A stretch of DNA of 64,000 nucleotides from Adhaeribacter aerolatus (GTDB lineage: Bacteria > Bacteroidota > Bacteroidia > Cytophagales > Hymenobacteraceae). Shown piece by piece: positions 37,495 to 46,805 of this stretch. The notes under the pieces are model-generated. The model saw nothing but the letters and a program-made list of their open reading frames with translations, did not search any database and had not been told where the DNA came from. The position numbers and the translations under genes were made by a program. The stretch is taken from positions 372,001-436,000 of the forward strand of contig NZ_BJYS01000001.1 in NCBI RefSeq assembly GCF_007991635.1. Reading direction: 5' to 3'. Within the stretch, counting starts at the first letter, position 1; every line of letters starts with the position of its first letter.

Positions 37495-38634
37495 TTGAAA
37501 ATTTCTATCCCTAAAGAAACCAAGCTATTCGAAAACCGGGTTGCCATTACCCCTGATGTGGTTAAGACTTTAACCAAAGTAGGTTTTACATGCTTCGTTG
37601 AAAAGAACGCGGGTGTAAATTCCAACTTTCTGGATGAGTCCTACTCGCAGGCAGGCGCTACCATTGTGGCTGATCCCGTGCAATTGTATGGCCAAGCCGA
37701 TGTTGTGCTAAAAGTAAATGCACCCACCCCCGCCGAAGCCCGCTTAATGAAAGATGGCGCTATTCTGATTTCTTTCTTGTATGCCTATACAGTACCGGAC
37801 TTAGTGCAGGTGCTCCGCGAAAAACAAATTTCGGCTTTCTCGATGGATGCTGTTCCACGGATTTCGCGAGCGCAGAAAATGGATGCTTTAAGTTCACAGG
37901 CTAACCTGGGTGGTTATAAAGCGGTACTGCTGGGCGCTAATGCCCTGGGTAAAATATTCCCGTTGATGATGACGGCTGCCGGTACCATTACCCCAGCCAA
38001 AGTGTTAATATTTGGGGCCGGTGTAGCTGGCTTGCAGGCCATTGCTACTGCCCGCCGCCTGGGCGCGGTGGTAGAAGTTACCGATGTACGTCCCGAAACC
38101 AAAGAACAGGTAGAGTCGCTGGGCGGCCGTTTCCTGGAAGTAAAATCCGATGAAGGGGTAAAAACCGAAGGCGGCTACGCCAAAGAAGTTTCGGCCGAGT
38201 ATTTACAGAAACAGCAGGAACTGATTAAAAGCCGCATTGTAGATGCCGACCTGGTTATTACCACAGCGCTGGTGATTGGTAAAAAAGCCCCGGTACTGGT
38301 TACCGAAGAAATGGTACGTTCCATGAAACCGGGTTCGGTAATCGTAGATATGGCCGTAGAATCGGGCGGAAACTGCGCTCTGAGCGAAATAAACGAAACC
38401 GTAGTAAAGCACCACGTAACCATTATCGGCGAATCTAATTTGCCAGCCTTGTTGCCGGTTAATGCCAGCGAACTGTATGCCCGCAACATCAGCACCCTGC
38501 TGCTGCACCTGGCTACCAAGGATGGTTTTAAATGGGAAATAGACGAAGAAATCACCAAAGGCTCGCTCATAACCCACCAAGGCCAACTGGTGCACGGCTT
38601 CACCAAAAACATCCTGGAAAAAGCAACAGCTTAA
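37495..38634 (+). CDS. pntA: NAD(P) transhydrogenase alpha subunit, soluble NAD(H)-binding part
   Basis: 379 residues, starting with TTG (MKISIPKETKLFENRVAITP, a family-perfect start). The NAD(H) site is in LIFGAGVAGLQAIATARRLGAVVEV, with the RQD-loop-like DVRPETKEQVESLGGRFLEV. This is the short form that lacks the membrane domain, encoded separately downstream, as in Rhodospirillum. With pntAB and pntB it makes the proton-translocating transhydrogenase that supplies NADPH. Confidence 0.95.
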   Translation: MKISIPKETKLFENRVAITPDVVKTLTKVGFTCFVEKNAGVNSNFLDESYSQAGATIVADPVQLYGQADVVLKVNAPTPAEARLMKDGAILISFLYAYTVPDLVQVLREKQISAFSMDAVPRISRAQKMDALSSQANLGGYKAVLLGANALGKIFPLMMTAAGTITPAKVLIFGAGVAGLQAIATARRLGAVVEVTDVRPETKEQVESLGGRFLEVKSDEGVKTEGGYAKEVSAEYLQKQQELIKSRIVDADLVITTALVIGKKAPVLVTEEMVRSMKPGSVIVDMAVESGGNCALSEINETVVKHHVTIIGESNLPALLPVNASELYARNISTLLLHLATKDGFKWEIDEEITKGSLITHQGQLVHGFTKNILEKATA

Positions 38635-38812
38635 TTTGAGTATTGTGCTAATGTGATAATATGCTAATTAAAAAAGCTTAAAATTAAGAACTGATTTTTA
38701 AGCTGTAAGGTCATTACCTTGCGGCTATTTATCACAAACAAGTACCTATAATACTTACTACCAGGTAAATTATTTAAACCAATGTAGAGAAAGAATCAGC
38801 CTGATAAGCCTA

Positions 38813-38820
38813 TTCCTTTG
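38813..38820 (+). promoter_or_regulatory. Near-consensus -7 element in the pntA-pntAB gap
   Basis: TTCCTTTG differs from TAnnTTTG by one base. The 244-base gap between pntA and pntAB is large for one complex, so a secondary promoter here is plausible. Confidence 0.3.
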
Positions 38821-38878
38821 CAAAAAATCATCAGTTGTTAAACTTAAAACTAATCACTTAAAACTTACAACCTAAAAT

Positions 38879-39172
38879 ATGTCGATCGAAAATTTAATTG
38901 TACTGCTTTACGTACTGGTATTGGCCAGTTACGTGGGCTTTGAGTTAATTGCCAAAGTGCCCCCTACTTTGCACACCCCGCTCATGTCGGGTTCCAATGC
39001 TATTTCGGGAATTACCATTGTCGGAGCCATTATTTGTTCCGGTCCGCTGCCCGGCGAATTTCCCTTGAGTAAAATATTAGGCATCATCGCACTGTTTTTT
39101 GCCACCCTCAACGTAGTTGGCGGGTACGTGGTTACCGACCGCATGCTCCAGATGTTCAAGAAAAAGAAATAA
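38879..39172 (+). CDS. pntAB: NAD(P) transhydrogenase alpha subunit, membrane part
   Basis: 97 residues with three to four membrane helices: LIVLLYVLVLASYVGFELIA, ISGITIVGAIIC and ILGIIALFFATLNVVGGYVV. The motif PTLHTPLMSGSNAISGI is the conserved loop of this subunit. It forms the proton channel with PntB, whose gene begins 15 bases downstream. Confidence 0.95.
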   Translation: MSIENLIVLLYVLVLASYVGFELIAKVPPTLHTPLMSGSNAISGITIVGAIICSGPLPGEFPLSKILGIIALFFATLNVVGGYVVTDRMLQMFKKKK

Positions 39173-39187
39173 AGGAGACTACCCTAC

Positions 39188-40591
39188 ATGAATCAGCAAT
39201 TACTTACAATTATCATTCAGTTATCTTACCTGGTAGCTTCGGTGCTGTTTATTATCGGCATTAAAATGCTGGGCAAAACCCACACCGCCCGCCGGGGCAA
39301 TATTTATTCGGCCGTAGCCATGTTTATTGCCATTGTGGCTACCCTGCTGGTACGCGATGTATTGAGTTACACCGAAATTTTTGTTACCATTTTGGTCGGT
39401 TCGGCCGTGGGAACGTACGTGGCTAAAAAAGTAGAAATGACTCAAATGCCCGAAATGGTGGCACTTTTTAATGGTTTCGGCGGTATCAGTTCGGTACTGG
39501 TAGCTACTTCAGAGTACTGGCGTATGGCCCACGATGCCAATATTGCCATGCCCCTGGTAACCGGCATTACGGTCGTACTCAGCGTTATTATTGGTGCAGT
39601 TACGTTTACAGGCTCGATGGTGGCTTACGGCAAGCTTTCGGGCAAAGTAAACGGCAATGCCATTACCTTTAGCGGCCAGCACGCTTTTAACGCCATCCTG
39701 TTTTTAGCGATGCTGGTGGCCAGTATATTCCTGGTGCTCGATCCTAATAACGATATTTACATGTACGTGGTGTTGGCTATTGGTTTGTTATTGGGCATCT
39801 TAACTGTAATTCCGATTGGCGGGGCCGACATGCCGGTCGTTATTTCGCTCCTGAACTCTTACTCGGGCGTTGCGGCCTGCTTTACGGGTTTTGTCCTGAA
39901 CAACCAGGTATTAATTATTTCGGGGGCACTGGTAGGTGCTTCGGGTATAATCCTGACCCAGATTATGTGTAAGGCCATGAACCGTTCGCTGGTGAGTGTA
40001 TTACTGGGCGGCTTTGGTCAGGGCACCACCGCGGCAGCAGGTGGCAGCGCTTCCGATATTCAGGTAAAAGAAGTAGGCGTAGAAGAAGCTGCTATGATTT
40101 TCGATTCGGCCTCGTCGGTAATAATTGTGCCGGGTTACGGCATGGCCGTGGCGCAAGCCCAGCACATTGTACGGGAAATGACCGAGCTGCTCGAAAAAAA
40201 GAATATTACAGTAAAATTCGCGATTCACCCGGTAGCCGGCCGGATGCCGGGCCACATGAACGTACTCCTCGCCGAAGCCAACGTACCGTACGACAAGCTC
40301 ATTGAAATGGAAAATATTAACGATGAGTTCTCCAATACCGACGTGTGTTTGATTATTGGAGCCAACGACGTGGTTAACCCGGCTGCCCGTACCAACCCGG
40401 CTAGCCCGATTTACGGGATGCCTATTTTAAATGCGGATAAAGCCCGTACCGTTATTATTAGCAAACGCAGTATGGCCTCTGGTTACGCCGGCATCGAAAA
40501 CGAATTATTCGGTTACCCCAATGCGCTGATGCTCTTCGGCGATGCTAAAGCCACTATTACCAAAGTGGTAGGCGAACTGAAAGAGATGTAA
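39188..40591 (+). CDS. pntB: NAD(P) transhydrogenase beta subunit
   Basis: 467 residues. Eight to nine membrane helices occupy the first 280 or so residues, and the NADP(H)-binding domain III the rest, with VPGYGMAVAQAQH, PVAGRMPGHMNVLLAEA and CLIIGANDVVNPAA. Couples hydride transfer from NADH to NADP+ to inward proton flow. Last gene of the operon, ending in a clear terminator. Confidence 0.97.
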   Translation: MNQQLLTIIIQLSYLVASVLFIIGIKMLGKTHTARRGNIYSAVAMFIAIVATLLVRDVLSYTEIFVTILVGSAVGTYVAKKVEMTQMPEMVALFNGFGGISSVLVATSEYWRMAHDANIAMPLVTGITVVLSVIIGAVTFTGSMVAYGKLSGKVNGNAITFSGQHAFNAILFLAMLVASIFLVLDPNNDIYMYVVLAIGLLLGILTVIPIGGADMPVVISLLNSYSGVAACFTGFVLNNQVLIISGALVGASGIILTQIMCKAMNRSLVSVLLGGFGQGTTAAAGGSASDIQVKEVGVEEAAMIFDSASSVIIVPGYGMAVAQAQHIVREMTELLEKKNITVKFAIHPVAGRMPGHMNVLLAEANVPYDKLIEMENINDEFSNTDVCLIIGANDVVNPAARTNPASPIYGMPILNADKARTVIISKRSMASGYAGIENELFGYPNALMLFGDAKATITKVVGELKEM

Positions 40592-40626
40592 ATAATTACA
40601 ACCAGGAATTAAGTAATACCAATCTT

Positions 40627-40663
40627 TATCCCGATTAGCAGAAAGTTAATCGGGATATTTTTT
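40627..40663 (+). terminator. Rho-independent terminator of the pnt operon
   Basis: TATCCCGATTA (40627-40637) pairs with TAATCGGGATA (40647-40657), with a 9-base loop and a run of T after it. Confidence 0.85.
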
Positions 40664-40714
40664 ACTTCATTATTAGGTGATTTTTTTTAAAAACCAACAT
40701 CGTACATAAAGAAT

Positions 40715-41119
40715 TTAATAATCCGAATGCCGAATGCGGCCGCGGCTGGCTTTTTTGTCGGCATGTTTCTTCTTAGTGGCAATCCGTTCCTGCTGGGCTG
40801 CCCGCGAGGGTTTGGTGGCTTTCCGGACTTTCTGCTTCGCAAAAGCTTTAGCCAGCAACTCGTAAAATTTCTGAATACAATTTTCTTTGTTAGCCAATTG
40901 GCTCCGTTCGGTTTGGCAAATTAGCTGCAGATAACCTTCCTGGGTGATGTAATTACTTAGTTTTTCGTGTACCAGGGCTTTTTCTTCTGTTGTTAAGAGT
41001 TCTGAATTATCCACGTGAAACCGTAATTCCACTTTGGAAGAAACCTTGTTTACATTTTGCCCGCCGGGACCGCCGCTGCGCGAGGTCCGGTATTCAAATT
41101 CTCTTGAAAAATCTTCCAT
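40715..41119 (-). CDS. arfB: Alternative ribosome-rescue factor ArfB (peptidyl-tRNA hydrolase, RF-like)
   Basis: 134 residues. The N-terminus carries the GGQ release motif (SRSGGPGGQNVNKV, G19-G20-Q21) of class I release factors, followed by a basic C-terminal tail (RKATKPSRAAQQERIATKKK), which in ArfB/YaeJ enters the empty mRNA channel. Frees stalled ribosomes on mRNAs lacking a stop codon. Single gene. Confidence 0.94.
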   Translation of the reverse strand: MEDFSREFEYRTSRSGGPGGQNVNKVSSKVELRFHVDNSELLTTEEKALVHEKLSNYITQEGYLQLICQTERSQLANKENCIQKFYELLAKAFAKQKVRKATKPSRAAQQERIATKKKHADKKASRGRIRHSDY

Positions 41120-41360
41120 AAATATGTACAGGTTCCAAGCCTGCTATTCAGAAATAGCATTACGCAATATTTTAAATATTTATCGTACGGGTAAAATATT
41201 TCTACTGCCGGCGTAAATGCAATTATCGTTAATTCCTTTATTGCTCCGCCTGCTTTTGCTGGTTTACGCCTGGTTCATCAGCCTAACTGCCAGGAAAGGA
41301 AAACAAAGTTACCATTTTGCGGCCAATACCGTATTTCTTCATTCGAAAGAACCCTTATTT

Positions 41361-42404
41361 ATGAGAAGAGTATGTAGTCTGTGTTTGCTGTCTATGTTTT
41401 GTAGCAGTTTATTTTCTTCTTGCCAGGAAAACAAAAGCCGGCAAACAGCGACAAACCGTTCCCAATCAGCCCAGAAAATGCAAGTAACTATCTTAAATAA
41501 AATTCTTTACCAGGATATTCCGTCGGCTTCGGGCATGGAATTGATAGAAAACAACCTTTACGTGATAGGAGACGATTCGCCGTTTTTGTATGTACTGGAT
41601 GCCGACAGCCTGAAACTGACGGGAAAAATAGAACTCTTCCGCACAACCGACTTCCGTACCGGCCGCATACCCAAAGCCTTAAAACCCGACCTGGAATGTT
41701 TAACCACCCTTACAATTGCCGGCGAAACCCACCTGGTAGCTTTTGGCTCCGGTTCGGCTTCCAACCGTGCAAAATGCTACACGATAAAACCTTCTGTAAT
41801 GGCAGAAGCAAACGCCGAAGTAAAGGAATATTCGCTGGAGAAATTATACACTGCCCTGCAACAGGATACCGCTTTGTTAAGCGGCGATTTATTAAACCTG
41901 GAAGCGGCGGCGGTTACGCCTGATAACAGATTAATTTTGCTGCAGCGGTCTGCCAACATCGGCCCTAATGCGCTTCTACAAATCAATAGCCAGGAGTTTA
42001 TACAGCACCTCACTGGCAACCAAACGTCATTGCCGTCTTACACCATCTTTCCTTTTAATTTACCCGAACTGGCCGGTTCTAAAGCCCGGTTCTCCGGCGC
42101 TTATATTTTTGACGATAAAATATTTTTTACGGCTTCCGTCGAAAACACCACCGATGCCATACTGGACGGTGAAGTAATGGGCAGTTTTATAGGCTGGATT
42201 AATATTTCGGAAATAAAAGCAAGCACCGGATCGCAACCGCTGCAAACCGCGCTTATTACCGACCAGAGCGGCCAGCCGTACAAGGGTAAAGTAGAGTCGC
42301 TGGTAATTCAGGAGAAAGAAAACCAGCACACCTACCGGGGCTTGGCTATTACCGATAACGACAACGGCGAATCAGAATTATTGCAGTTCCAAATAAGTAT
42401 TTAA
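41361..42404 (+). CDS. Probable lipoprotein, DUF6929-like beta-propeller-type protein
   Basis: 347 residues from ATG 41361 (MRRVCSLCLLSMFCSSLFSSCQEN), which gives a lipoprotein signal ending FSSC. The longer frame from 41217 would put 48 odd residues before it. The body has repeated beta-strand motifs (NNLYVIGDDSPFLYVLD, ETHLVAFGSGSASNRAKCY, YRGLAITDNDNGESELLQF) as in DUF6929 proteins, with DxN and GDD loops. Function unknown, outer membrane or periplasmic location inferred. Confidence 0.72.
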   Translation: MRRVCSLCLLSMFCSSLFSSCQENKSRQTATNRSQSAQKMQVTILNKILYQDIPSASGMELIENNLYVIGDDSPFLYVLDADSLKLTGKIELFRTTDFRTGRIPKALKPDLECLTTLTIAGETHLVAFGSGSASNRAKCYTIKPSVMAEANAEVKEYSLEKLYTALQQDTALLSGDLLNLEAAAVTPDNRLILLQRSANIGPNALLQINSQEFIQHLTGNQTSLPSYTIFPFNLPELAGSKARFSGAYIFDDKIFFTASVENTTDAILDGEVMGSFIGWINISEIKASTGSQPLQTALITDQSGQPYKGKVESLVIQEKENQHTYRGLAITDNDNGESELLQFQISI

Positions 42405-42416
42405 AATATTTTCTGA

Positions 42417-43415
42417 TTAGCTAATAGGTACTTTGCGCAGAATGGCTTCTATAAAATCTTTGGTTTTAATTTCTTCGGCTTCGGCTTCGTAGTTTAAAAT
42501 AATGCGATGGTTTAGTACATCCAGGGCTACGTCTTTAATGTCTTCGGGTAATACGTAATCGCGTTCATCGAAAAAAGCTACGGCCTTGGCCGCCAGGTTT
42601 AAGGCAATACTGGCCCGCGGCGAAACCCCGAACTGAATGTAATCCGCAAATTCAACTAAATCGTAGTCGGCGGGGCGGCGGGTGGCAAATACCAGTTCTA
42701 TAATATAACGTTCCAGCGTTTCGGAAATCTGCACCTGGTTAATTTCGTGCCGGATGGCGAAAATATCGGCTTTGGTAAGCACCGTATTTACGTGGCTGTC
42801 GAACGACATATTGGCCATGCGCCGCATTACCTCCAGTTCATCGGCTTTAGATAAATAATTCACAAATACCTTCATCATAAACCGGTCGACCTGCGCTTCG
42901 GGCAAAGGATAAGTACCTTCCTGCTCTACCGGATTTTGGGTAGCCAGTACCAGAAACGGCAAATCGAGCTTAAAAGTAGTTTCGCCAATGGTAACCTGTT
43001 TTTCCTGCATGGCCTCCAACAGCGCCGATTGCACCTTAGCCGGCGAACGGTTTACTTCATCGGCCAGCAACAAATTGGCAAATATGGGCCCCTTCTTTAC
43101 TTCAAACGCCGAAGAGTTCTGGTTGTAAATCATGGTGCCAATCAGGTCCGAAGGCAATAAATCGGGGGTAAACTGAATGCGCTGGAAATCGAGGTGCAGC
43201 ACTTTGGAAAGCGTGTTAATAGTTAGGGTCTTGGCCAGCCCCGGCACACCTTCGAGCAAAATATGACCGTTGGTAAAGAGTCCGATCAGCAGCCGGTTTA
43301 CCATGTATTGTTGCCCCACAATAACTTTACCTACCTCCGCAAATACCTGCCTTATTTTAAGCTGTTGCTCCCGGATACGCTCCTGGTACGATACTTCTTC
43401 TGTCTCCATATTCAA
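42417..43415 (-). CDS. MoxR-family AAA ATPase
   Basis: 332 residues. Walker A GVPGLAKT (56-63), Walker B LLADEVNR, and ATQNPVEQEGTYPLPEAQ for the sensor 1 region are the MoxR hallmarks. MoxR proteins act as chaperone-like ATPases with von Willebrand (VWA) proteins and DUF58 proteins; none of these is next to it here. Converges closely on the lipoprotein gene (12-base gap). Confidence 0.93.
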   Translation of the reverse strand: MNMETEEVSYQERIREQQLKIRQVFAEVGKVIVGQQYMVNRLLIGLFTNGHILLEGVPGLAKTLTINTLSKVLHLDFQRIQFTPDLLPSDLIGTMIYNQNSSAFEVKKGPIFANLLLADEVNRSPAKVQSALLEAMQEKQVTIGETTFKLDLPFLVLATQNPVEQEGTYPLPEAQVDRFMMKVFVNYLSKADELEVMRRMANMSFDSHVNTVLTKADIFAIRHEINQVQISETLERYIIELVFATRRPADYDLVEFADYIQFGVSPRASIALNLAAKAVAFFDERDYVLPEDIKDVALDVLNHRIILNYEAEAEEIKTKDFIEAILRKVPIS

Positions 43416-43457
43416 TTAAAACTTTTGTATGGTTTGGCACCTGTTTTTAAACCAGCT

Positions 43458-43856
43458 CTACCATTTCTTAAAAATAAAAAAGACCGCGAGTACCAGTAAC
43501 CCAAAGCCTACTAAGTGGTTCCAGGCCAATTTATCGGTTCTAAAAATAAACACGGTAATTAGGGTGAATACCACCAGCGAAATAGCCTCCTGAATGGTTT
43601 TAAGTTCGAATAAAGAGAAGGGCCCACCGTTTTCGCGGAACCCAATTTTATTCGCCGGTACCTGAAACACATACTCGAAAAATGCCAGCCCCCAGCTAAT
43701 TAAAATAATAACCCACAAACCAGCCTGCTGCAACCAACCCAGTTTCTTAAATTGCAAATGCCCATACCAGGCAAACGTCATAAAAACGTTTGATAGTATC
43801 AGGAGTAAAATGGTATAAATTCCTTTCAAAATAACAGGCTGGTTGTGCCGGAACAT
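43458..43856 (-). CDS. DUF486 small membrane protein
   Basis: 132 residues with four membrane helices. The segments LSNVFMTFAWYGHL, SWGLAFFEYVFQVPANKIG and LKTIQEAISLVVFTLITVFIF match DUF486, sometimes placed in the DMT superfamily. Function unknown. A -7 element TAATTTTG (43877-43884, minus strand) lies just upstream. Confidence 0.87.
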   Translation of the reverse strand: MFRHNQPVILKGIYTILLLILSNVFMTFAWYGHLQFKKLGWLQQAGLWVIILISWGLAFFEYVFQVPANKIGFRENGGPFSLFELKTIQEAISLVVFTLITVFIFRTDKLAWNHLVGFGLLVLAVFFIFKKW

Positions 43857-44204
43857 AAAAACTTATTCCGGGTCTGCAAAATTATAAAGTTCTGACATAT
43901 TTTGCGCTTTTTACCGCATTAACCAGATTGCACGTGGCAAATGGTTACCTCATTAGAGACGGGCGCCAGATTAGAGACATAAAAGGAGGGCAAGCGTTTA
44001 ATTTGAAATAATATTAATCCCGAAAAAATAGCGGGCGCTGCTAAAAACCAGAAGTAAAACCAGTAATAGCAATATTATTGATAAAGATGCTGGCTGTTTT
44101 TAAGTAAGAGGTCAAGATCAGGCAAGCAGATAGAAAAGAAATAATCCTTAAAAGTAATACTGGTCACTTTATTTCTGGCAATCATCAGGCGTATAGCTGT
44201 GGGC
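43857..44204. other. Short gene-free stretch, about 350 bases
   Basis: Between DUF486 and the downstream end of the 137-residue protein gene. It holds the DUF486 promoter element at its left edge. Nothing else was recognised. Confidence 0.5.
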
Positions 44205-44618
44205 TTAACGCATTCTTTCCAGCAAACGGGAAGCTCTTTCGAGTTTAAGCACCTGAATTATTTCGCGAATGGCATCGAACTGGCCACGCCGCATTAAGTG
44301 TAAGAGCAACAAAACGATGTTATAACCGGTTTCGCCTTCGCTGTTACTTACAATAGCCATAAAGCCAAAAATCAATAACTCGGCCTTTTCTTTGGCTTCA
44401 TTTTCGGGCAATGTTCCAAGCTCGTTTCGTAATTTATAGCTTATGCGCTCCCGGAAATCCTGGATATTGCGAGCTTCCGGATGGGTTTGCAAATAAGTTG
44501 AAAACAACAACTCAACTACCTCATCGGTTTTACCTTCTTTCAAAAAAGATTGTACTTGAACAATCAGCTTTTCGTAAGCCATTTCCTTATGGTTAAAGCC
44601 AGATAAATATTTACCCAA
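44205..44618 (-). CDS. Hypothetical helical protein
   Basis: Up to 137 residues; a start at codon 13 (MAYEKLIVQV, 44582) is equally possible. All helical and charged, with no membrane segment or recognised motif. Typical host codon use and an intact frame support a real gene. Not recognised. Confidence 0.6.
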   Translation of the reverse strand: MGKYLSGFNHKEMAYEKLIVQVQSFLKEGKTDEVVELLFSTYLQTHPEARNIQDFRERISYKLRNELGTLPENEAKEKAELLIFGFMAIVSNSEGETGYNIVLLLLHLMRRGQFDAIREIIQVLKLERASRLLERMR

Positions 44619-44957
44619 ACCGGAGGTTTAAACCTTTACTGCCAACAGAAAGGCAGCATAAAACTGATTTTTTCAAGTTCGGGTTATAGGAGCCAAATAC
44701 AGCCTGATAAAATAATCAGAGCCAACAGAGAAGAGTTAAATTTTAGTTAAAATAAAGAAAATTCTCCTAAAAAACAATTTCTACGGACTTTTAATTTGTA
44801 TTCAGGCAGAGATTAAGAATTGGCCGGCTAAAGAATCAGGTTATCTTTTGAGCAATTTTCCGACCCTGTAACAGCGATGGCATTATAGGTTCCACCGCCT
44901 ACTTGCGCGGAACTGCTTATAGGCAACCACAACCTTAATGGAATAAGAGCATAGGCC
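44619..44957. other. Gene-free stretch, about 340 bases
   Basis: Between two minus-strand genes. AT-rich, with no motif recognised. Confidence 0.5.
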
Positions 44958-45455
44958 TTACATAATATCTATGGTAATTTCGAAACTCTTGATGGGTTTA
45001 TTTTCCTGATCTACGCTGTTGCTATTTTGCTCTAACATAACGGTGTAGGAGCCCCATTGGTACGTGGTTTGGCTTAAGCCTTTGGCATTTTTAGACGAAA
45101 CTTTCCGCATATTTTTACTCGTTATCTGTCTTTTTAACGCTTCAAAAGTCTTGGCATCCAGGGTAGCGTAAGAGAGTCGGCGGCATTTATTATCTTTATA
45201 AAAATAAACCAGCCAGTTTTGGGCAAACTGGTCCGCTTTAGACAAAGCTGAATGTTTCCAGGTAAGCCGGCCGGCTGTGGTTTCGGTCGGGACTTTGGCT
45301 TCACTTAAAATCCATTTTTTTTCTGCTACATAACTACTTACCGCCGCCGAATCGCGTTTGGTTAAACTTACCAGTTGCTCAAAACCAAAAACTTGTCCGA
45401 AAGATGGAACAGAGAAAACGAAAAACAAACTAACTACCAGAAGTAAACGCATCAT
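44958..45455 (-). CDS. Hypothetical exported protein
   Basis: 165 residues with signal peptide (MMRLLLVVSLFFVFSVPSFG). The rest is a small mixed domain without recognised motifs. A -7 element TAACTTTG lies at 45473-45480 (minus strand), about 18 bases upstream of the start, which supports expression. Function unknown. Confidence 0.62.
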   Translation of the reverse strand: MMRLLLVVSLFFVFSVPSFGQVFGFEQLVSLTKRDSAAVSSYVAEKKWILSEAKVPTETTAGRLTWKHSALSKADQFAQNWLVYFYKDNKCRRLSYATLDAKTFEALKRQITSKNMRKVSSKNAKGLSQTTYQWGSYTVMLEQNSNSVDQENKPIKSFEITIDIM

Positions 45456-45472
45456 TAAATATAATTAACACC

Positions 45473-45480
45473 CAAAGTTA
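45473..45480 (-). promoter_or_regulatory. Bacteroidota -7 element for the exported protein gene
   Basis: TAACTTTG on the minus strand matches TAnnTTTG and gives a short leader to ATG 45455. Confidence 0.5.
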
Positions 45481-46016
45481 ATCCTTTTAAATAAAACAGA
45501 GCAACTATTTAGCCTAAATAAATTGTAAAAATCCAATAATTCCAAAATCAGGAAATAAAATTATATATTTATCTAATTTTGGAATTTATCAGGTTGTTAA
45601 ATCTTTAATCGCGTTAAATAGATAAGGAATAGCCTGGTTCAGTTCTTCTGTAAACTGCCTAGGTTAAACTTTTAAACATTAAGTCAGCAAACTTACCCAC
45701 AGAAAATAACCTGTTTAAGGCAATTGGGTAAAACTTTTTACAGTTCTGATTCTAATACTCATTCTAAGTATTTTTAATACTTAGTCTTGCATTATTCTAA
45801 AAAACTACTGGATTTTTCTTATCTTACACTTTAATCTAATTTTAAATTAGGAGCTAAAGCTGTTCTTTCTACAATAACCCTGAACAATTCGTAGCTTTTA
45901 AGCGCAGTTGCTGGAGCTTGAAGGCAGTAAATTACCATAGCACGGCTAAGTCGGGTCTGCATTTTATGTCTGAGCAGAAATAATTAAAAAGAAAAAGCAG
46001 GTACACATAAAAAGGT
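45481..46016. other. AT-rich gene-free region, about 540 bases
   Basis: Between the divergent exported protein and LuxR-type genes. No reading frame or RNA recognised. Confidence 0.5.
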
Positions 46017-46805
46017 ATGAATGAACATCTGAATAGCGGGCAGCCTTCGTTAAAGAAGATATTAGAGCGGTACCAGCAAAGCAAACCCGGCACTTCTTTA
46101 GAGGAATATGAGTTTTTGCTTAACCGCAACCCACTTCTAGAGAAAATATTTATCGGTGCCGATTGTGCCGTGGCTATCTTTGATGCAAGCCAGACCAATT
46201 ACCTGTATATAAGTTATAAGCTGGAACAATTGTTGGGTTACTCGGCCAATGTTTATCACCAGGGGGGCTTATGCTTTACATTATCTAAAATTCACCCCGA
46301 TGATGTAATGAGCCTGCTGGGCATCTTAGAAAAGGAAATCTCTTACATCGCTGATTTGGTGCCGGCTCAACGGCTGGAATATCGTTCCAGCTATGACTAT
46401 CGCATTCAAAAATCTAATGGCAACTACATCCGGGTACTGCAACGCAACCTCGTTTTAAACCTCGATACTGCCGATAACATGCTGCACGTGCTGGTTGTGT
46501 TAACCGATATTACTCATCTAAAAAAAGATCATACCAAAATCCTCCACATTATAAACAAGCAAGATACCGGCTTTGCCTACCTCTACAACCTGACCGATCA
46601 ACGGATTATAAAAGATACTTTTTTAAGTAAACGGGAGAAGGAAATTCTTAAACTATTGGGGAAGGGATATTCCAGTAAAGAAGTAGCAGACGAACTGTTT
46701 ATCAGCATTCATACCGTAGAAACCCACCGGCGCAATATGCTCGAAAAAACAAATATAAAAGATACTTCCTGCCTGGTTCATTTTGCTATTCTGGCTGGGT
46801 TTTAA
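46017..46805 (+). CDS. LuxR-type transcription regulator with PAS-like sensor domain
   Basis: 262 residues. A PAS-like fold at about 45-180 (YLYISYKLEQLLGYSANVYH, then IHPDDVMSLL and VVLTDITHLKKD) is followed by a LuxR-type helix-turn-helix at about 200-258 (LSKREKEILKLLGKGYSSKEVADELFISIHTVETHRRNML, quoted in part). No receiver domain is present, so it probably responds to a small ligand or redox cue. Single gene, targets unknown. Confidence 0.87.
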   Translation: MNEHLNSGQPSLKKILERYQQSKPGTSLEEYEFLLNRNPLLEKIFIGADCAVAIFDASQTNYLYISYKLEQLLGYSANVYHQGGLCFTLSKIHPDDVMSLLGILEKEISYIADLVPAQRLEYRSSYDYRIQKSNGNYIRVLQRNLVLNLDTADNMLHVLVVLTDITHLKKDHTKILHIINKQDTGFAYLYNLTDQRIIKDTFLSKREKEILKLLGKGYSSKEVADELFISIHTVETHRRNMLEKTNIKDTSCLVHFAILAGF